Positions 6,919 through 13,328 of a DNA stretch of 14,940 bases are shown here, piece after piece. The notes beneath the pieces were generated by a model. That model searched no databases and was not told where the DNA came from. It saw nothing but the letters and a program-made list of their open reading frames with translations. Numbering within the stretch: position 1 is the first letter of the stretch; each line of letters begins with the position of its first letter. Origin of the DNA: Elusimicrobiota bacterium (GTDB lineage: Bacteria > Elusimicrobiota > Elusimicrobia > UBA1565 > UBA9628); the NCBI GenBank assembly GCA_028865585.1, contig JAGWJU010000011.1, forward strand, positions 1 through 14,940, in the 5' to 3' direction. A program made the position numbers and the translations under genes.

Positions 6919-7762
6919 GCGCGCCCAAGGCGTTCTTAAAAAAGCGCACCAGCCGCGGCCGGTATTCCCGGCCGAAGAGCGTAAACGCCTGAACGTGATC
7001 CCCGCCCGCCGCGGTCCACATTTCCTTGGGCTCGCGCGCCGCGCGGTAGAGCGCCAGGCCTTCCTTATAAGGCACGGTCTTATCCGCGGTGCCGTGCACC
7101 ACCAGGATGGGGATGCGTGGCAAACGCCGGATCATCTTGAGCGGGTCGTAGCGGTCCGAAACCAGAAGCCATGTCAGCGGCCAAGTCAGCGGGCGCGTGA
7201 GCCAGAATTGGCAGAGTTTGTCGCGCGCGATGGCGCGCCAAGAGGAGAACGGCGACTCCAACGCCAGGGCGCGCACGCCAGCTGAGGAGAGGGCGACCGC
7301 GGCCACGGCGACGGCGCCGCCCAGGCTTTGGCCGAAGACCAAAAGCTTGCCCGGATCGACGTCCGGACGCGAGCGCACGTAGCGCAGGGCCGCGACCGCG
7401 TCTTGGACCGCGCCGGACTCCGTGGGGCTCCCTTCGGAGGCGCCGAAGCCGCGGTAGTCGGGGATGAAGACGTTGAAGCCGTCCTCAGCCAGCCAGGCGG
7501 AGAAGCCCCACTGCGAGGTGATGTTGCCGCCGTTGCCGTGGAAGTGAACGACCGTGCCCAGCGGCGGCTTTACGGCCGAATGAAAAAAGATGCCGGTGAG
7601 CGCCGTGCCGTCGAGGGACGTGAACGTCGGCGTGTCGAAGGCCAAGCCCAGCCGCTGCGGCTCCCCGTAAACATGGCTGTCGGGATAGAAGAAATAGCGC
7701 GTGCAGCCGCATAAAAGCGCCGCCGCAGCGCAGCTAAAGAGCGCCCAACGCCGTGCGCGCAC
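6905..7762 (-). CDS. Lipoprotein alpha/beta hydrolase (BEM46/YfhR-like)
   Basis: A 285-residue serine hydrolase with an N-terminal lipoprotein signal: basic MRARR, hydrophobic core and Cys20 in LCGC. YFFYPDSH and the SLDGTALTGIFFHS segment are typical of the BEM46-like group. The oxyanion region is VHFHGNGGN (about 72-80). The nucleophile elbow is FGQSLGGA with Ser146, the acid is Asp227 in HGTADKTVPY and the base His256 in GGDHVQAF, so the triad is complete. The substrate is unknown. The GTG start at 7762 is one base after the TGA of the deaminase gene, so the two are co-transcribed and probably translationally coupled, with no independent Shine-Dalgarno. Tail overlap of 14 bp with the convergent 6079 gene leaves no room for a terminator. 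Confidence 0.87.
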   Translation of the reverse strand: MRARRWALFSCAAAALLCGCTRYFFYPDSHVYGEPQRLGLAFDTPTFTSLDGTALTGIFFHSAVKPPLGTVVHFHGNGGNITSQWGFSAWLAEDGFNVFIPDYRGFGASEGSPTESGAVQDAVAALRYVRSRPDVDPGKLLVFGQSLGGAVAVAAVALSSAGVRALALESPFSSWRAIARDKLCQFWLTRPLTWPLTWLLVSDRYDPLKMIRRLPRIPILVVHGTADKTVPYKEGLALYRAAREPKEMWTAAGGDHVQAFTLFGREYRPRLVRFFKNALGAPTGK

Positions 7763-7763
7763 G

Positions 7764-8210
7764 TCAGCGCCCGATGTCCTCGTTCCAGAGCTTCGGGTTT
7801 TTGGCGATGAACTCGCGCATGAGCTCGATGCATTCAGCGTCGTTGAGGATGAGGATCTCGATGCCGCGGCCGCGCAGGAATTCTGGCGCTCCCGCGAAGT
7901 TTTTCGCTTCTCCAGCCACCACGCGAGGAATATTGAACTGCGCGGCCGCCCCCGAGCAGAGGTAGCAAGGGCTCAAGGTCGAGTAGAGCGTCGCGCCGCG
8001 GTAGGAGCCCAGGCGCCCGGCTCGGCGCAGACAGTCAATTTCCGCGTGGGCGGTGGGATCTTGCTCCTGGACGCGGCGGTTGCGCCCTCGGCCGACCACG
8101 GCGCCGTCTTGAACCAGCACCGAGCCGATGGGAATGCCTCCCTCGGACAAACCGAGGCGCGCTTCCTTTATAGCTTCGCGCATGAAGTCCTCGTCGTTCA
8201 CGGGCTCCAT
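7764..8210 (-). CDS. Zinc-dependent cytosine deaminase, yeast FCY1-like
   Basis: A member of the cytidine/deoxycytidylate deaminase superfamily (148 codons from ATG 8210), probably converting cytosine to uracil in pyrimidine salvage. Zinc and catalytic residues are His55 and Glu57 in AHAEI and Cys82 and Cys85 in SPCYLC. Residues that shape the yeast cytosine deaminase pocket are also present: Asn44 in RGRNRR (yeast Asn51), Phe105 in AKNFAG (yeast Phe114), and Trp142 and Asp145 in LWNEDIG at the C-terminus (yeast Trp152, Asp155). This separates it from tRNA-adenosine (TadA) and guanine deaminases, though activity on related bases cannot be excluded. Two starts are possible: ATG 8210, or GTG 8201 (fourth codon). 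The promoter spacing favours GTG 8201, giving a protein that starts MNDEDFM. It is the first gene of an operon with the lipoprotein hydrolase. Confidence 0.88.
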   Translation of the reverse strand: MEPVNDEDFMREAIKEARLGLSEGGIPIGSVLVQDGAVVGRGRNRRVQEQDPTAHAEIDCLRRAGRLGSYRGATLYSTLSPCYLCSGAAAQFNIPRVVAGEAKNFAGAPEFLRGRGIEILILNDAECIELMREFIAKNPKLWNEDIGR

Positions 8211-8237
8211 TGTGCGTCATCCGGCCGCCGGTGTCAA
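8209..8237 (-). promoter_or_regulatory. Promoter of the deaminase-hydrolase operon
   Basis: On the minus strand a consensus -35 TTGACA (8232-8237) is followed by a 17-base spacer and a -10 CACAAT (8209-8214). The -10 overlaps the annotated ATG at 8210. Transcription would start near 8202, directly before the in-frame GTG at 8201. This implies a leaderless message and a start three codons downstream of the ATG. Confidence 0.6.
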
Positions 8238-8264
8238 GGCAGGCTGGCTGACAGGCAGGCTGGC
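8237..8264. repeat. Two 12-bp direct repeats upstream of the deaminase promoter
   Basis: AGGCAGGCTGGC occurs at 8237-8248 and again at 8253-8264, a 16-base period, with GCTGAC-like spacing between. The first copy begins at the -35 element. It could be an operator or a chance simple repeat. No terminator with a T-run was found between the end of the 8304 gene and this point. Confidence 0.4.
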
Positions 8265-8303
8265 GCGGCTCGCCTCCGGCGCCCGGCCGCTCTTCTTAAG
8301 GTC

Positions 8304-8624
8304 TTAGGCCGCCGCGGCCAGCGCGCGCAGGATGGCGCGGGAAAGCTCCCGCTTGAAGACTTCGTCGGTGAAAACCGCCTCCGCGTGGGAAAAGCCGTCT
8401 CCGCCCTTTTCAGCGCGCGCGATTCGCGCGGGCGCGGGGCCCAGCCGCCGATCGCCGATGGAAAAATCGAGGAATAAACGCTCGTCTTCGCGCAGGACGC
8501 AAAGGGTCGAGAGCCGGGCCCGCGAGGCGGAGAGCTCCTCCATCCAGCCCCAGGCGTCCTGACGGGCCGCCTCGGGCGGGAAAGAAATTGCCGTCGGGAT
8601 TTTACGCGGCAGCCGGGCGCTCAT
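8304..8624 (-). CDS. Small protein with a degenerate PilZ-like domain
   Basis: A 106-residue protein starting MSARLPRKIPTA. Its ATG overlaps the TGA of the preceding gene (ATGA at 8621-8624), so it is translationally coupled. The middle resembles the PilZ fold pattern: MEELSASRARLSTLC, a charged turn, LFLDFSIGDRRLG, PARIARAEKG, then HAEAVFTDEVFKRELSRAIL. In PilZ domains these correspond to the (D/N)xSxxG motif, the following strands and the closing helix. The c-di-GMP-binding residues are not kept: the DxSxxG position reads ELSASR, and the N-terminal RxxxR is not convincing. If PilZ-like, it is probably a non-binding, protein-interaction version. The frame continues upstream inside the neighbouring gene, but that part is its shadow. 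The assignment by pattern is moderate to weak; that it is a real gene is well supported by the coupling and codon use. Confidence 0.72.
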   Translation of the reverse strand: MSARLPRKIPTAISFPPEAARQDAWGWMEELSASRARLSTLCVLREDERLFLDFSIGDRRLGPAPARIARAEKGGDGFSHAEAVFTDEVFKRELSRAILRALAAAA

Positions 8625-9775
8625 GGGCCGGCCCTCAGCGCCGGGTGCCTGAAAATGCGCGCCGGACCCGCGCCGTGGGGGATTCTTTCGCCGATGGTCC
8701 AGAAGTTGCGGCCGTCCCAGGCCAGGCCCGCGGGGCGGTATCGGCCGTCGGCATACTCGGGCAGGGGCATGTAGCCCACGGCTTCGTCGGGCCGATTGAG
8801 ATTGAGGCGCACCAGTTCGCGGTCGGAGGAGTCCAGCACCCAAAGGGTCTTGCCGTCGTAGACCACCGCCGTCGGATCGGGATCGGGGCAGTGATAAGAC
8901 GCGATTTCAGTCAGGTCCACGTCCAGGATGTGCTTGTGCAGCACGTGCTTGTTGTCGAGCGTCCAGAGATAGATGCCGTCGTAGGCCATGGAGAGGGTGC
9001 CTGGATTCGTACGGTACTTTTGCAGGGGCGTCAGGTCCTGGTCGTTCAAGCCGCGCGTGATGACGCCCGAGGCGGAGAGCCGCCAGGACGCGTCCTGGGC
9101 GAAGAGGATGCCCAGCGGCGTTTGGTTGGTGTAGTGAACGGTGCGGACGATGTTGAGATTTGGCAGGGCGTGAACGAAGAATGACTGGGCGAACCAGTCG
9201 GCCGCCCAAAGGTTCTTGCCGTCGAAGCCGAGGCCCGCCGGGTGCCGGTAGGGCGCGCTCCAAGAGTCCACGCGCGCGGCTTTGCGTGCCCGCTCTTGCG
9301 CGGCGCGCCGCGAGGAAAGAACGCCGAAGCACAGGGCCAAAAAGCCGGCGAGCGCGAGGAAATACGCCGGAGCCCGGCGTTTTTTCGGGAGCGGACGAAG
9401 CGAAATCGCGGTTCCTGCGGCGCGGACGGACTTGTCCAGGCAGGCTTCGAGGCTTTCCCTCGTCCAGGGCGGAGGGACGACCTCGCAGACGCCCAAACGC
9501 ATGAGTTCCACGGCGCGGGAAGCGTCCCTGCGGTCGGCGGCCACGACCACGGGCATGGTTGGGTAGGCGCGCAGGATTTCCCGCACATGGGCCGCCGCGT
9601 CGTCCTTCTCCGCGTCGGCGACGAGCACGGCGTCCGGGCGCCGCTCGCCCAAAAGCTCGAGAACCTCTTCCAATCGGCCGGATGCCCGCACGCCGTAGCC
9701 GGCTTCGCCGGCCAAGAGCGCGAGGCGCGAGCGCTCCTGGGCGTCCGCGCACAAGAGGCTCAGTAAGGGAGCCAC
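8621..9775 (-). CDS. Pseudo-receiver / TM / beta-propeller fusion protein
   Basis: A 384-residue protein. Residues 1-120 have the alternating pattern of a response-regulator receiver domain (LLSLLCADAQERSRLALLAGEAGYGV, DAVLVAD, MPVVVAAD). Only one acid remains at the DD site (Asp11). Asp54 is near the phosphorylation position, Thr/Ser is missing after strand 4, and the conserved Lys is replaced in EVVPPPW. One TM helix follows (about 137-153). Residues 175-380 have at least four repeats of the form GLxxDGxxLWxxD (GLGFDGKNLWAAD, SMAYDGIYLWTLDN, AVVYDGKTLWVLDSS, GLAWDGRNFWTIGE), as in NHL/YVTN-type beta-propellers, predicted outside the inner membrane. The start is GTG 9775, three bases after the TAG of the barrel-LysM gene; the end overlaps the PilZ-like gene. 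I infer a structural or scaffold role linking cytoplasm and periplasm. It has no enzyme motif. Confidence 0.82.
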   Translation of the reverse strand: MAPLLSLLCADAQERSRLALLAGEAGYGVRASGRLEEVLELLGERRPDAVLVADAEKDDAAAHVREILRAYPTMPVVVAADRRDASRAVELMRLGVCEVVPPPWTRESLEACLDKSVRAAGTAISLRPLPKKRRAPAYFLALAGFLALCFGVLSSRRAAQERARKAARVDSWSAPYRHPAGLGFDGKNLWAADWFAQSFFVHALPNLNIVRTVHYTNQTPLGILFAQDASWRLSASGVITRGLNDQDLTPLQKYRTNPGTLSMAYDGIYLWTLDNKHVLHKHILDVDLTEIASYHCPDPDPTAVVYDGKTLWVLDSSDRELVRLNLNRPDEAVGYMPLPEYADGRYRPAGLAWDGRNFWTIGERIPHGAGPARIFRHPALRAGP

Positions 9776-9778
9776 GGC

Positions 9779-11146
9779 CTATTCTCCCTGCCGCGGCGCG
9801 GGAATGGTCAGCACGGCGCCGGGCACGGGAAGCCCTTGATTAAACTTGCTTTCATTGGCCCGGTAGATTTCCTCCCACAAATCCGGATCGCCGTAGTAGC
9901 GCTGGGCCAAAGAGCGCAGCGTGTCGCCTTCCTGGACCGCGTGCGTCTTGGGCCAGTGCGGCGCGGGAGCGCGCTTCTTGGGTGGGGGCGGCGCCGGCTT
10001 GGGCATGAGCGCCTGGATCTGGAGCTTGGACTGTTCCAGCTCGTAGCTCAGGACGTCTTTTTTCCGGCTCATCTGCCGGTATTCGTCCTTGAGCTCGCCG
10101 ATGCGCTTTTGCAGCACGTCCGCGTCGCCCTTCAATATCTGGTTGTTGGTAGCCGCCGCCTGCGCCTGGCTCTCCAGGTCTTTTTTCTGCTGGGTCAGGC
10201 GGGCGATGTCGCTGGTCAGGTTTGAGGCGGCCGCGGCGGCTTGGCCCACGAAGTTTCCGGAAAAGGATGGGGCGCCGAATTTGTAATTGACGGATACCTC
10301 GTAGCCGCCGCCCGGCTTGTTGGTTCCGTCCCAGGGAACGGTCATGGCCGCGTCAATCACCAGAGGTGAAAAGTCGACTCCGAAGCCGAAGGCCAGGGTG
10401 CTGATGCCGTCCATTTCAAAGCCGCGGCCCACGCGCAGCTTGAGGAGGCCTTGATCTAAAGAGGCCTCGACGCCCGGATCGAACTCCAGGAGGCCGCTGC
10501 GCATGCGCAGGTCGCTCGCGAAGGTGAGCCACTGCTGCCAGGTGTAGGCCGCGCCGAGGCTCATGACGGGGTAGGGCAAGCCCACGCCGGTGGCGAAGTT
10601 GGTGACGGAGAGTCCGCCTTTAAGTCCAAAATTGGAGTCTGCCATGACGCCGCCGTCGAAGCCGAGGCCGATGTGGCTCTTGGAGCCCGGGCCTGGCGAG
10701 ACGCTTAAAATCTTGAAGTTGCCGCCGACCTTAAGGGGCCTGGACAAATAAAGCGCCGCCGGGGCGCGCAGGAGCTGGCTATAGTTGAAAATGACGTTGT
10801 CGGCGGCATCGCCGTTGCCCTGGCGCTCGCCGTAGTAGCCCAGGCCGACCGTGGCGGTGTTGATGGGATCGAATGGCCTGACGTAGGCGAAAGAGTCCAA
10901 GGTGAGGACGCCCTCCTTGGAATCCAGGCGCCCGAAGTCTCCCGCGGCCTGGGTGTAGGGGGTGTTGGCCATGCCGGCCGGATTGAAGAACATGCCGAAC
11001 GGATCGTCCGCGACGGCGGTATAGGCCATGCCCATGCCCAGGGCTCGCGCGCCCGGCCCGATGTCGTAGAAATCGGCCGCCCGCGCCGGGAAAGCGGATA
11101 GGGGCATGAGCAGGCACAGCGGAAGGGCAAGCCGCGAGGCTTTCAC
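9779..11146 (-). CDS. Outer-membrane barrel (UPF0164/PorV-like) fused to coiled coil and LysM
   Basis: A 455-residue exported protein. The signal peptide ends at about FPARA (residues 1-23). The UPF0164/PorV/PorQ signature GPGARALGMGMAYTAVADDPFGMFFNPAGMAN follows (about 30-61, long motif abbreviated by position). Amphipathic strands typical of an outer-membrane barrel run to KF at about 290. A heptad-like coiled coil (about 305-380), a Pro/Ala/Lys-rich linker (382-398) and a C-terminal LysM domain (about 402-450, QEGDTLRSLAQRYYGDPDLW) complete it. LysM binds peptidoglycan, so the protein could tie the outer membrane to the cell wall. PorV proteins also serve type IX secretion in Bacteroidetes, but no other such gene is seen here. 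It heads the three-gene leftward operon. The start GTG 11146 follows a TATATT -10 element by seven bases, with no Shine-Dalgarno. Confidence 0.85.
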   Translation of the reverse strand: MKASRLALPLCLLMPLSAFPARAADFYDIGPGARALGMGMAYTAVADDPFGMFFNPAGMANTPYTQAAGDFGRLDSKEGVLTLDSFAYVRPFDPINTATVGLGYYGERQGNGDAADNVIFNYSQLLRAPAALYLSRPLKVGGNFKILSVSPGPGSKSHIGLGFDGGVMADSNFGLKGGLSVTNFATGVGLPYPVMSLGAAYTWQQWLTFASDLRMRSGLLEFDPGVEASLDQGLLKLRVGRGFEMDGISTLAFGFGVDFSPLVIDAAMTVPWDGTNKPGGGYEVSVNYKFGAPSFSGNFVGQAAAAASNLTSDIARLTQQKKDLESQAQAAATNNQILKGDADVLQKRIGELKDEYRQMSRKKDVLSYELEQSKLQIQALMPKPAPPPPKKRAPAPHWPKTHAVQEGDTLRSLAQRYYGDPDLWEEIYRANESKFNQGLPVPGAVLTIPAPRQGE

Positions 11147-11153
11147 GCCTTAA

Positions 11154-11159
11154 AATATA
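11154..11159 (-). promoter_or_regulatory. Probable -10 element of the barrel-LysM operon
   Basis: TATATT on the minus strand ends seven bases before the GTG at 11146. The expected transcription start coincides with the start codon. The upstream 20 bases are AT-rich (ATATTTTATT) but hold no good -35. The 84-bp gap to fixX contains a short GC-rich inverted repeat (GCCC/GGGC, about 11208-11220) without a T-run. Confidence 0.5.
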
Positions 11160-11230
11160 GCGGAGGCTCGTGAATAAAATATTGCGGGGAAAGGATTTTT
11201 AGCGGAGCGCCCGGGCGGGCCGGAATCGCG

Positions 11231-11551
11231 TCAGCCCAGCTTGTACTTGACGCCCATTCCACCCTCGGGCCAGTCGCAGACGATGTTGTCGAAAGGGCAG
11301 AGCATGCGGCAGGCGCCGCACTCGATGCAGTTCTCGTAATTGACGATGATTTTCCTGCCGTCCTCGTGCCACTCGTAGACCTTGGCCGGGCAGACGGTCG
11401 TGCAGGGCTTGGTCTTGCACTCCGTCGCGCAGGGCGATTCCGCGGAAGCGTCCTTCAGGGCGATGTGGCTGTTGGGCGACTTTTTCCACTCAAGCGTGCC
11501 CAGCTTCGCTTCGACGGTGAAGTCGATTTTCACGTCTTTGGATTCGGACAT
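11231..11551 (-). CDS. fixX: FixX-type ferredoxin-like protein of the ETF:quinone oxidoreductase system
   Basis: A 106-residue iron-sulfur protein that works with FixC in moving electrons from electron-transfer flavoprotein to quinone. Cysteines fall in two groups: Cys45, Cys50 and Cys54 (CKTKPCTTVCPAKVYEW), and Cys75, Cys78, Cys81 and Cys85 (NCIECGACRMLCPF). These are able to hold one and possibly two [4Fe-4S] clusters; Cys41 and Cys92 are extra. The ending GGMGVKYKLG matches the usual GGFGVxYKFG tail of FixX and of the C-terminal domain of mitochondrial ETF-QO. It begins eight bases after the fixC stop, so both lie in one operon. The start is ATG 11551; no strong Shine-Dalgarno is seen. Confidence 0.93.
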   Translation of the reverse strand: MSESKDVKIDFTVEAKLGTLEWKKSPNSHIALKDASAESPCATECKTKPCTTVCPAKVYEWHEDGRKIIVNYENCIECGACRMLCPFDNIVCDWPEGGMGVKYKLG

Positions 11552-11559
11552 GGCTCAGT

Positions 11560-12858
11560 TTATACCGCGGCCTTGCGCAGAGGCCAGAGGTCGCGCGCGA
11601 TGCGTAAAAATCCGCGCTTCCTGACCAGGGCCAGGGCCTTCTTGAGGTGATCCTTCTTGGGCTGCCCGTCCGCGGAAAAGCGCATGTGCGCCAGGTCGCA
11701 GGCGAGCTTGGGGTAGAAATCCAGGAATCCCGGGCTTTTTTCGACCGATTCCTCCAAGTACATGGTTTCTTCCATGTCCTTGAGGACGTAGCTTTTTTGA
11801 AGCTTGTCGACGTAGGCGGAGAGCGCGGCCTTGGAGAAGTCCCCTTTGGCCTTGGCCTCGATGACGGTCTCGCCGGCGAGCTTGCCCGAGGTCATGGCGA
11901 GGTTCGAGCCCTCGCGGAAGGCGGGGTTGGTCATTTGCGCCGCGTCGCCGGCGACCAGAAATCCGTCCGCGGCCAGCGGCGGCATGGAGCGGATGCCGCC
12001 CTCGGGAATCAGATGCGCGGAGTACTCCAGGGTCTTTCCTCCGGAAATGAGCTTCTTGATGAACGGGTGAGACTTCAAAATTTCCAGGTGATCGGAGGGG
12101 CGGATGCCCTTCTTTTGGTATTCGGAGAGCTTGCAGCCTACGCCCAAGGAGACGCTCTCTTTGTTCGTGTAGATGAAGCCGTAACCCAGCATGCCCAGAG
12201 TGACCGAGCCGAAAAGCTCCATGGTGGCGCCTTCGCCGGGGTTCAAGGCGAAGCGGTCCTCGATAATCTTGGGATCGAGCGCGATGACTTCCTTGGCCCC
12301 GAGAGCCACCTCGCTGGACTTGAGCTCGCCGCGGAAGCCCGCTTTCTGGGCTAAAATAGAGTTGACGCCGTCGCAGGCCAGGACCACGGAGGCCATCAGC
12401 TCGTCGCCGTCGCTGGTCTTGATGCCGACGATTTTGCCGTCCTTCTTGACCACGTCGCGCACGGTCACGCCCGTGAACACTTCCGCGCCCGCGGCCTCGG
12501 CCTTCTGCGCGTACCAGCGGTCGAATTTCACCCGGATGATGGTGAAACAGTTGGGCACGCCTTCTAAAAATTTGAGCGACTTATAGCCGACGGTGATCCA
12601 GGAGTCCTCGGTCGTGATGCAGGTTTTCTGCTCGACTACGGGCCGCTCGACCGGAGCGTCAGGCTCTTTCCAAAACTCGGGCACGATTTCGTGGAGCATG
12701 CGGGAATAGAGTACCGCGCCCTGCACGTTCTTGGCTCCGGGGTACTCGCCGCGCTCCAAAAGAGCGACCTTGAGGCCCGCCTTGGCCATGACGATGGCCG
12801 CGGAAGTGCCGGCGGGGCCGGCTCCGACCACTATGGCGTCGTAGGCGTCTTCGGACAC
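11560..12858 (-). CDS. fixC: FixC-type electron-transfer flavoprotein:quinone oxidoreductase
   Basis: A 432-residue FAD enzyme. The N-terminal dinucleotide-binding motif is VVGAGPAGTSAAIVMAKAG (about 10-28) with the acidic strand end ALLERGEYPGAKN. The second FAD segment is FLVAGDAAQMTNPAFREGSN (about 305). It has no C-terminal ferredoxin domain, which is supplied by the neighbouring FixX, as in nitrogen-fixation FixABCX and in E. coli-type YdiS/FixC systems. It should accept electrons from an ETF and reduce quinone at the membrane, or take part in ETF bifurcation. The ETF genes (etfAB/fixAB) are not in the window. The start is GTG 12858, six bases after the stop of the response-regulator gene, an unusual operon partner. 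Nitrogenase genes are not present, so a catabolic role such as acyl-CoA or amino-acid oxidation is as likely. Confidence 0.92.
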   Translation of the reverse strand: MSEDAYDAIVVGAGPAGTSAAIVMAKAGLKVALLERGEYPGAKNVQGAVLYSRMLHEIVPEFWKEPDAPVERPVVEQKTCITTEDSWITVGYKSLKFLEGVPNCFTIIRVKFDRWYAQKAEAAGAEVFTGVTVRDVVKKDGKIVGIKTSDGDELMASVVLACDGVNSILAQKAGFRGELKSSEVALGAKEVIALDPKIIEDRFALNPGEGATMELFGSVTLGMLGYGFIYTNKESVSLGVGCKLSEYQKKGIRPSDHLEILKSHPFIKKLISGGKTLEYSAHLIPEGGIRSMPPLAADGFLVAGDAAQMTNPAFREGSNLAMTSGKLAGETVIEAKAKGDFSKAALSAYVDKLQKSYVLKDMEETMYLEESVEKSPGFLDFYPKLACDLAHMRFSADGQPKKDHLKKALALVRKRGFLRIARDLWPLRKAAV

Positions 12859-12864
12859 GGCGAA

Positions 12865-13242
12865 CTAGCCTTGCGCGGCACGGCCCGTGGCGCTGTTGGC
12901 GGCTTCCAAAAGCTCCTCGGGCTTGAAGGGCTTGGTCATGAAGCACGCGACCTGGGGAAACTTTTGGAACAAGGCGCGCGAGGGTTCCAGAGCCGTCAGG
13001 ACCACGACCGGGATGTTCTTGGTTTTTTCGTCTTGCGAAACGGCGTTCTGCAGGGAGTAGCCGTCCACGCCGGGGAGCATGACGTCTAGGACCAGTAAAT
13101 CGGGGGAAACCCGGCCGATTTCCTCCATGGCCGCTCGGCCGTTGTCGCAGGAGAAGACCTCGAAGCCGCCCTGCTCGAGGGTATACTTGATGAGATTGAC
13201 CATCTCCGGCTCGTCGTCCACGACGAGAACTTTCTTGGCCAT
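12865..13242 (-). CDS. Single-domain response regulator (CheY-like receiver)
   Basis: A 125-residue receiver domain with no output domain. All phosphorylation residues are present: Asp9 and Asp10 (VVDDEPEM), phospho-acceptor Asp53 (LLVLDVMLPGVDG), Thr83 (VVLTALE) and Lys104 (FMTKPFKPEELL). ATG 13242 is chosen because it begins directly before the first strand (MAKKVLVVDD). The frame is open to 13284, but that extension would cover the promoter. It is first in an operon with fixC and fixX, six bases before the fixC GTG. Its sensor kinase is not in the window. It probably signals by protein contact, as CheY, Spo0F or DivK do; whether it acts on FixC is unknown. Confidence 0.92.
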   Translation of the reverse strand: MAKKVLVVDDEPEMVNLIKYTLEQGGFEVFSCDNGRAAMEEIGRVSPDLLVLDVMLPGVDGYSLQNAVSQDEKTKNIPVVVLTALEPSRALFQKFPQVACFMTKPFKPEELLEAANSATGRAAQG

Positions 13243-13252
13243 GCGCGAAAAC

Positions 13253-13280
13253 AATATCAATTCCCGCGCGCGAGTGTCAA
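13253..13280 (-). promoter_or_regulatory. Promoter of the response regulator-fixCX operon
   Basis: On the minus strand a perfect -35 TTGACA (13275-13280), a 16-base spacer and a -10 GATATT (13253-13258) lie 10 bases before ATG 13242. The predicted leader is three or four bases. No Shine-Dalgarno lies before the ATG (TTTTCGCGC). Confidence 0.7.
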
Positions 13281-13316
13281 ACACGGCCGACCGCTGCCGC
13301 TTGGGCGGGGATTTCC

Positions 13317-13322
13317 TATAAT
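13317..13322 (+). promoter_or_regulatory. Consensus -10 element of the 13329 gene
   Basis: A perfect TATAAT ends six bases before GTG 13329 and nine before ATG 13332. The -35 region (about 13293-13299) is poor. This and the response-regulator promoter share an 86-bp divergent gap. Transcription should begin at or next to the start codon. Confidence 0.6.
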
Positions 13323-13328
13323 AAGACG

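Noticed and set aside
8211..8303. CRISPR-like or tandem array upstream of the deaminase
   Set aside because: Only two 12-bp copies with a 16-base period; no further units.
8625..8843. N-terminal extension of the small PilZ-like gene
   Set aside because: Arg/Pro/Gly-rich shadow of the beta-propeller gene; the ATG at 8624 in the ATGA overlap is the natural start.
11208..11220. Intrinsic terminator after fixX
   Set aside because: Only a 4-bp GCCC/GGGC stem without a following T-run on the minus strand.
13243..13284. Fourteen extra N-terminal residues on the response regulator
   Set aside because: They cover the TTGACA/GATATT promoter, and receiver domains start directly at the MAKKVLVVDD strand.
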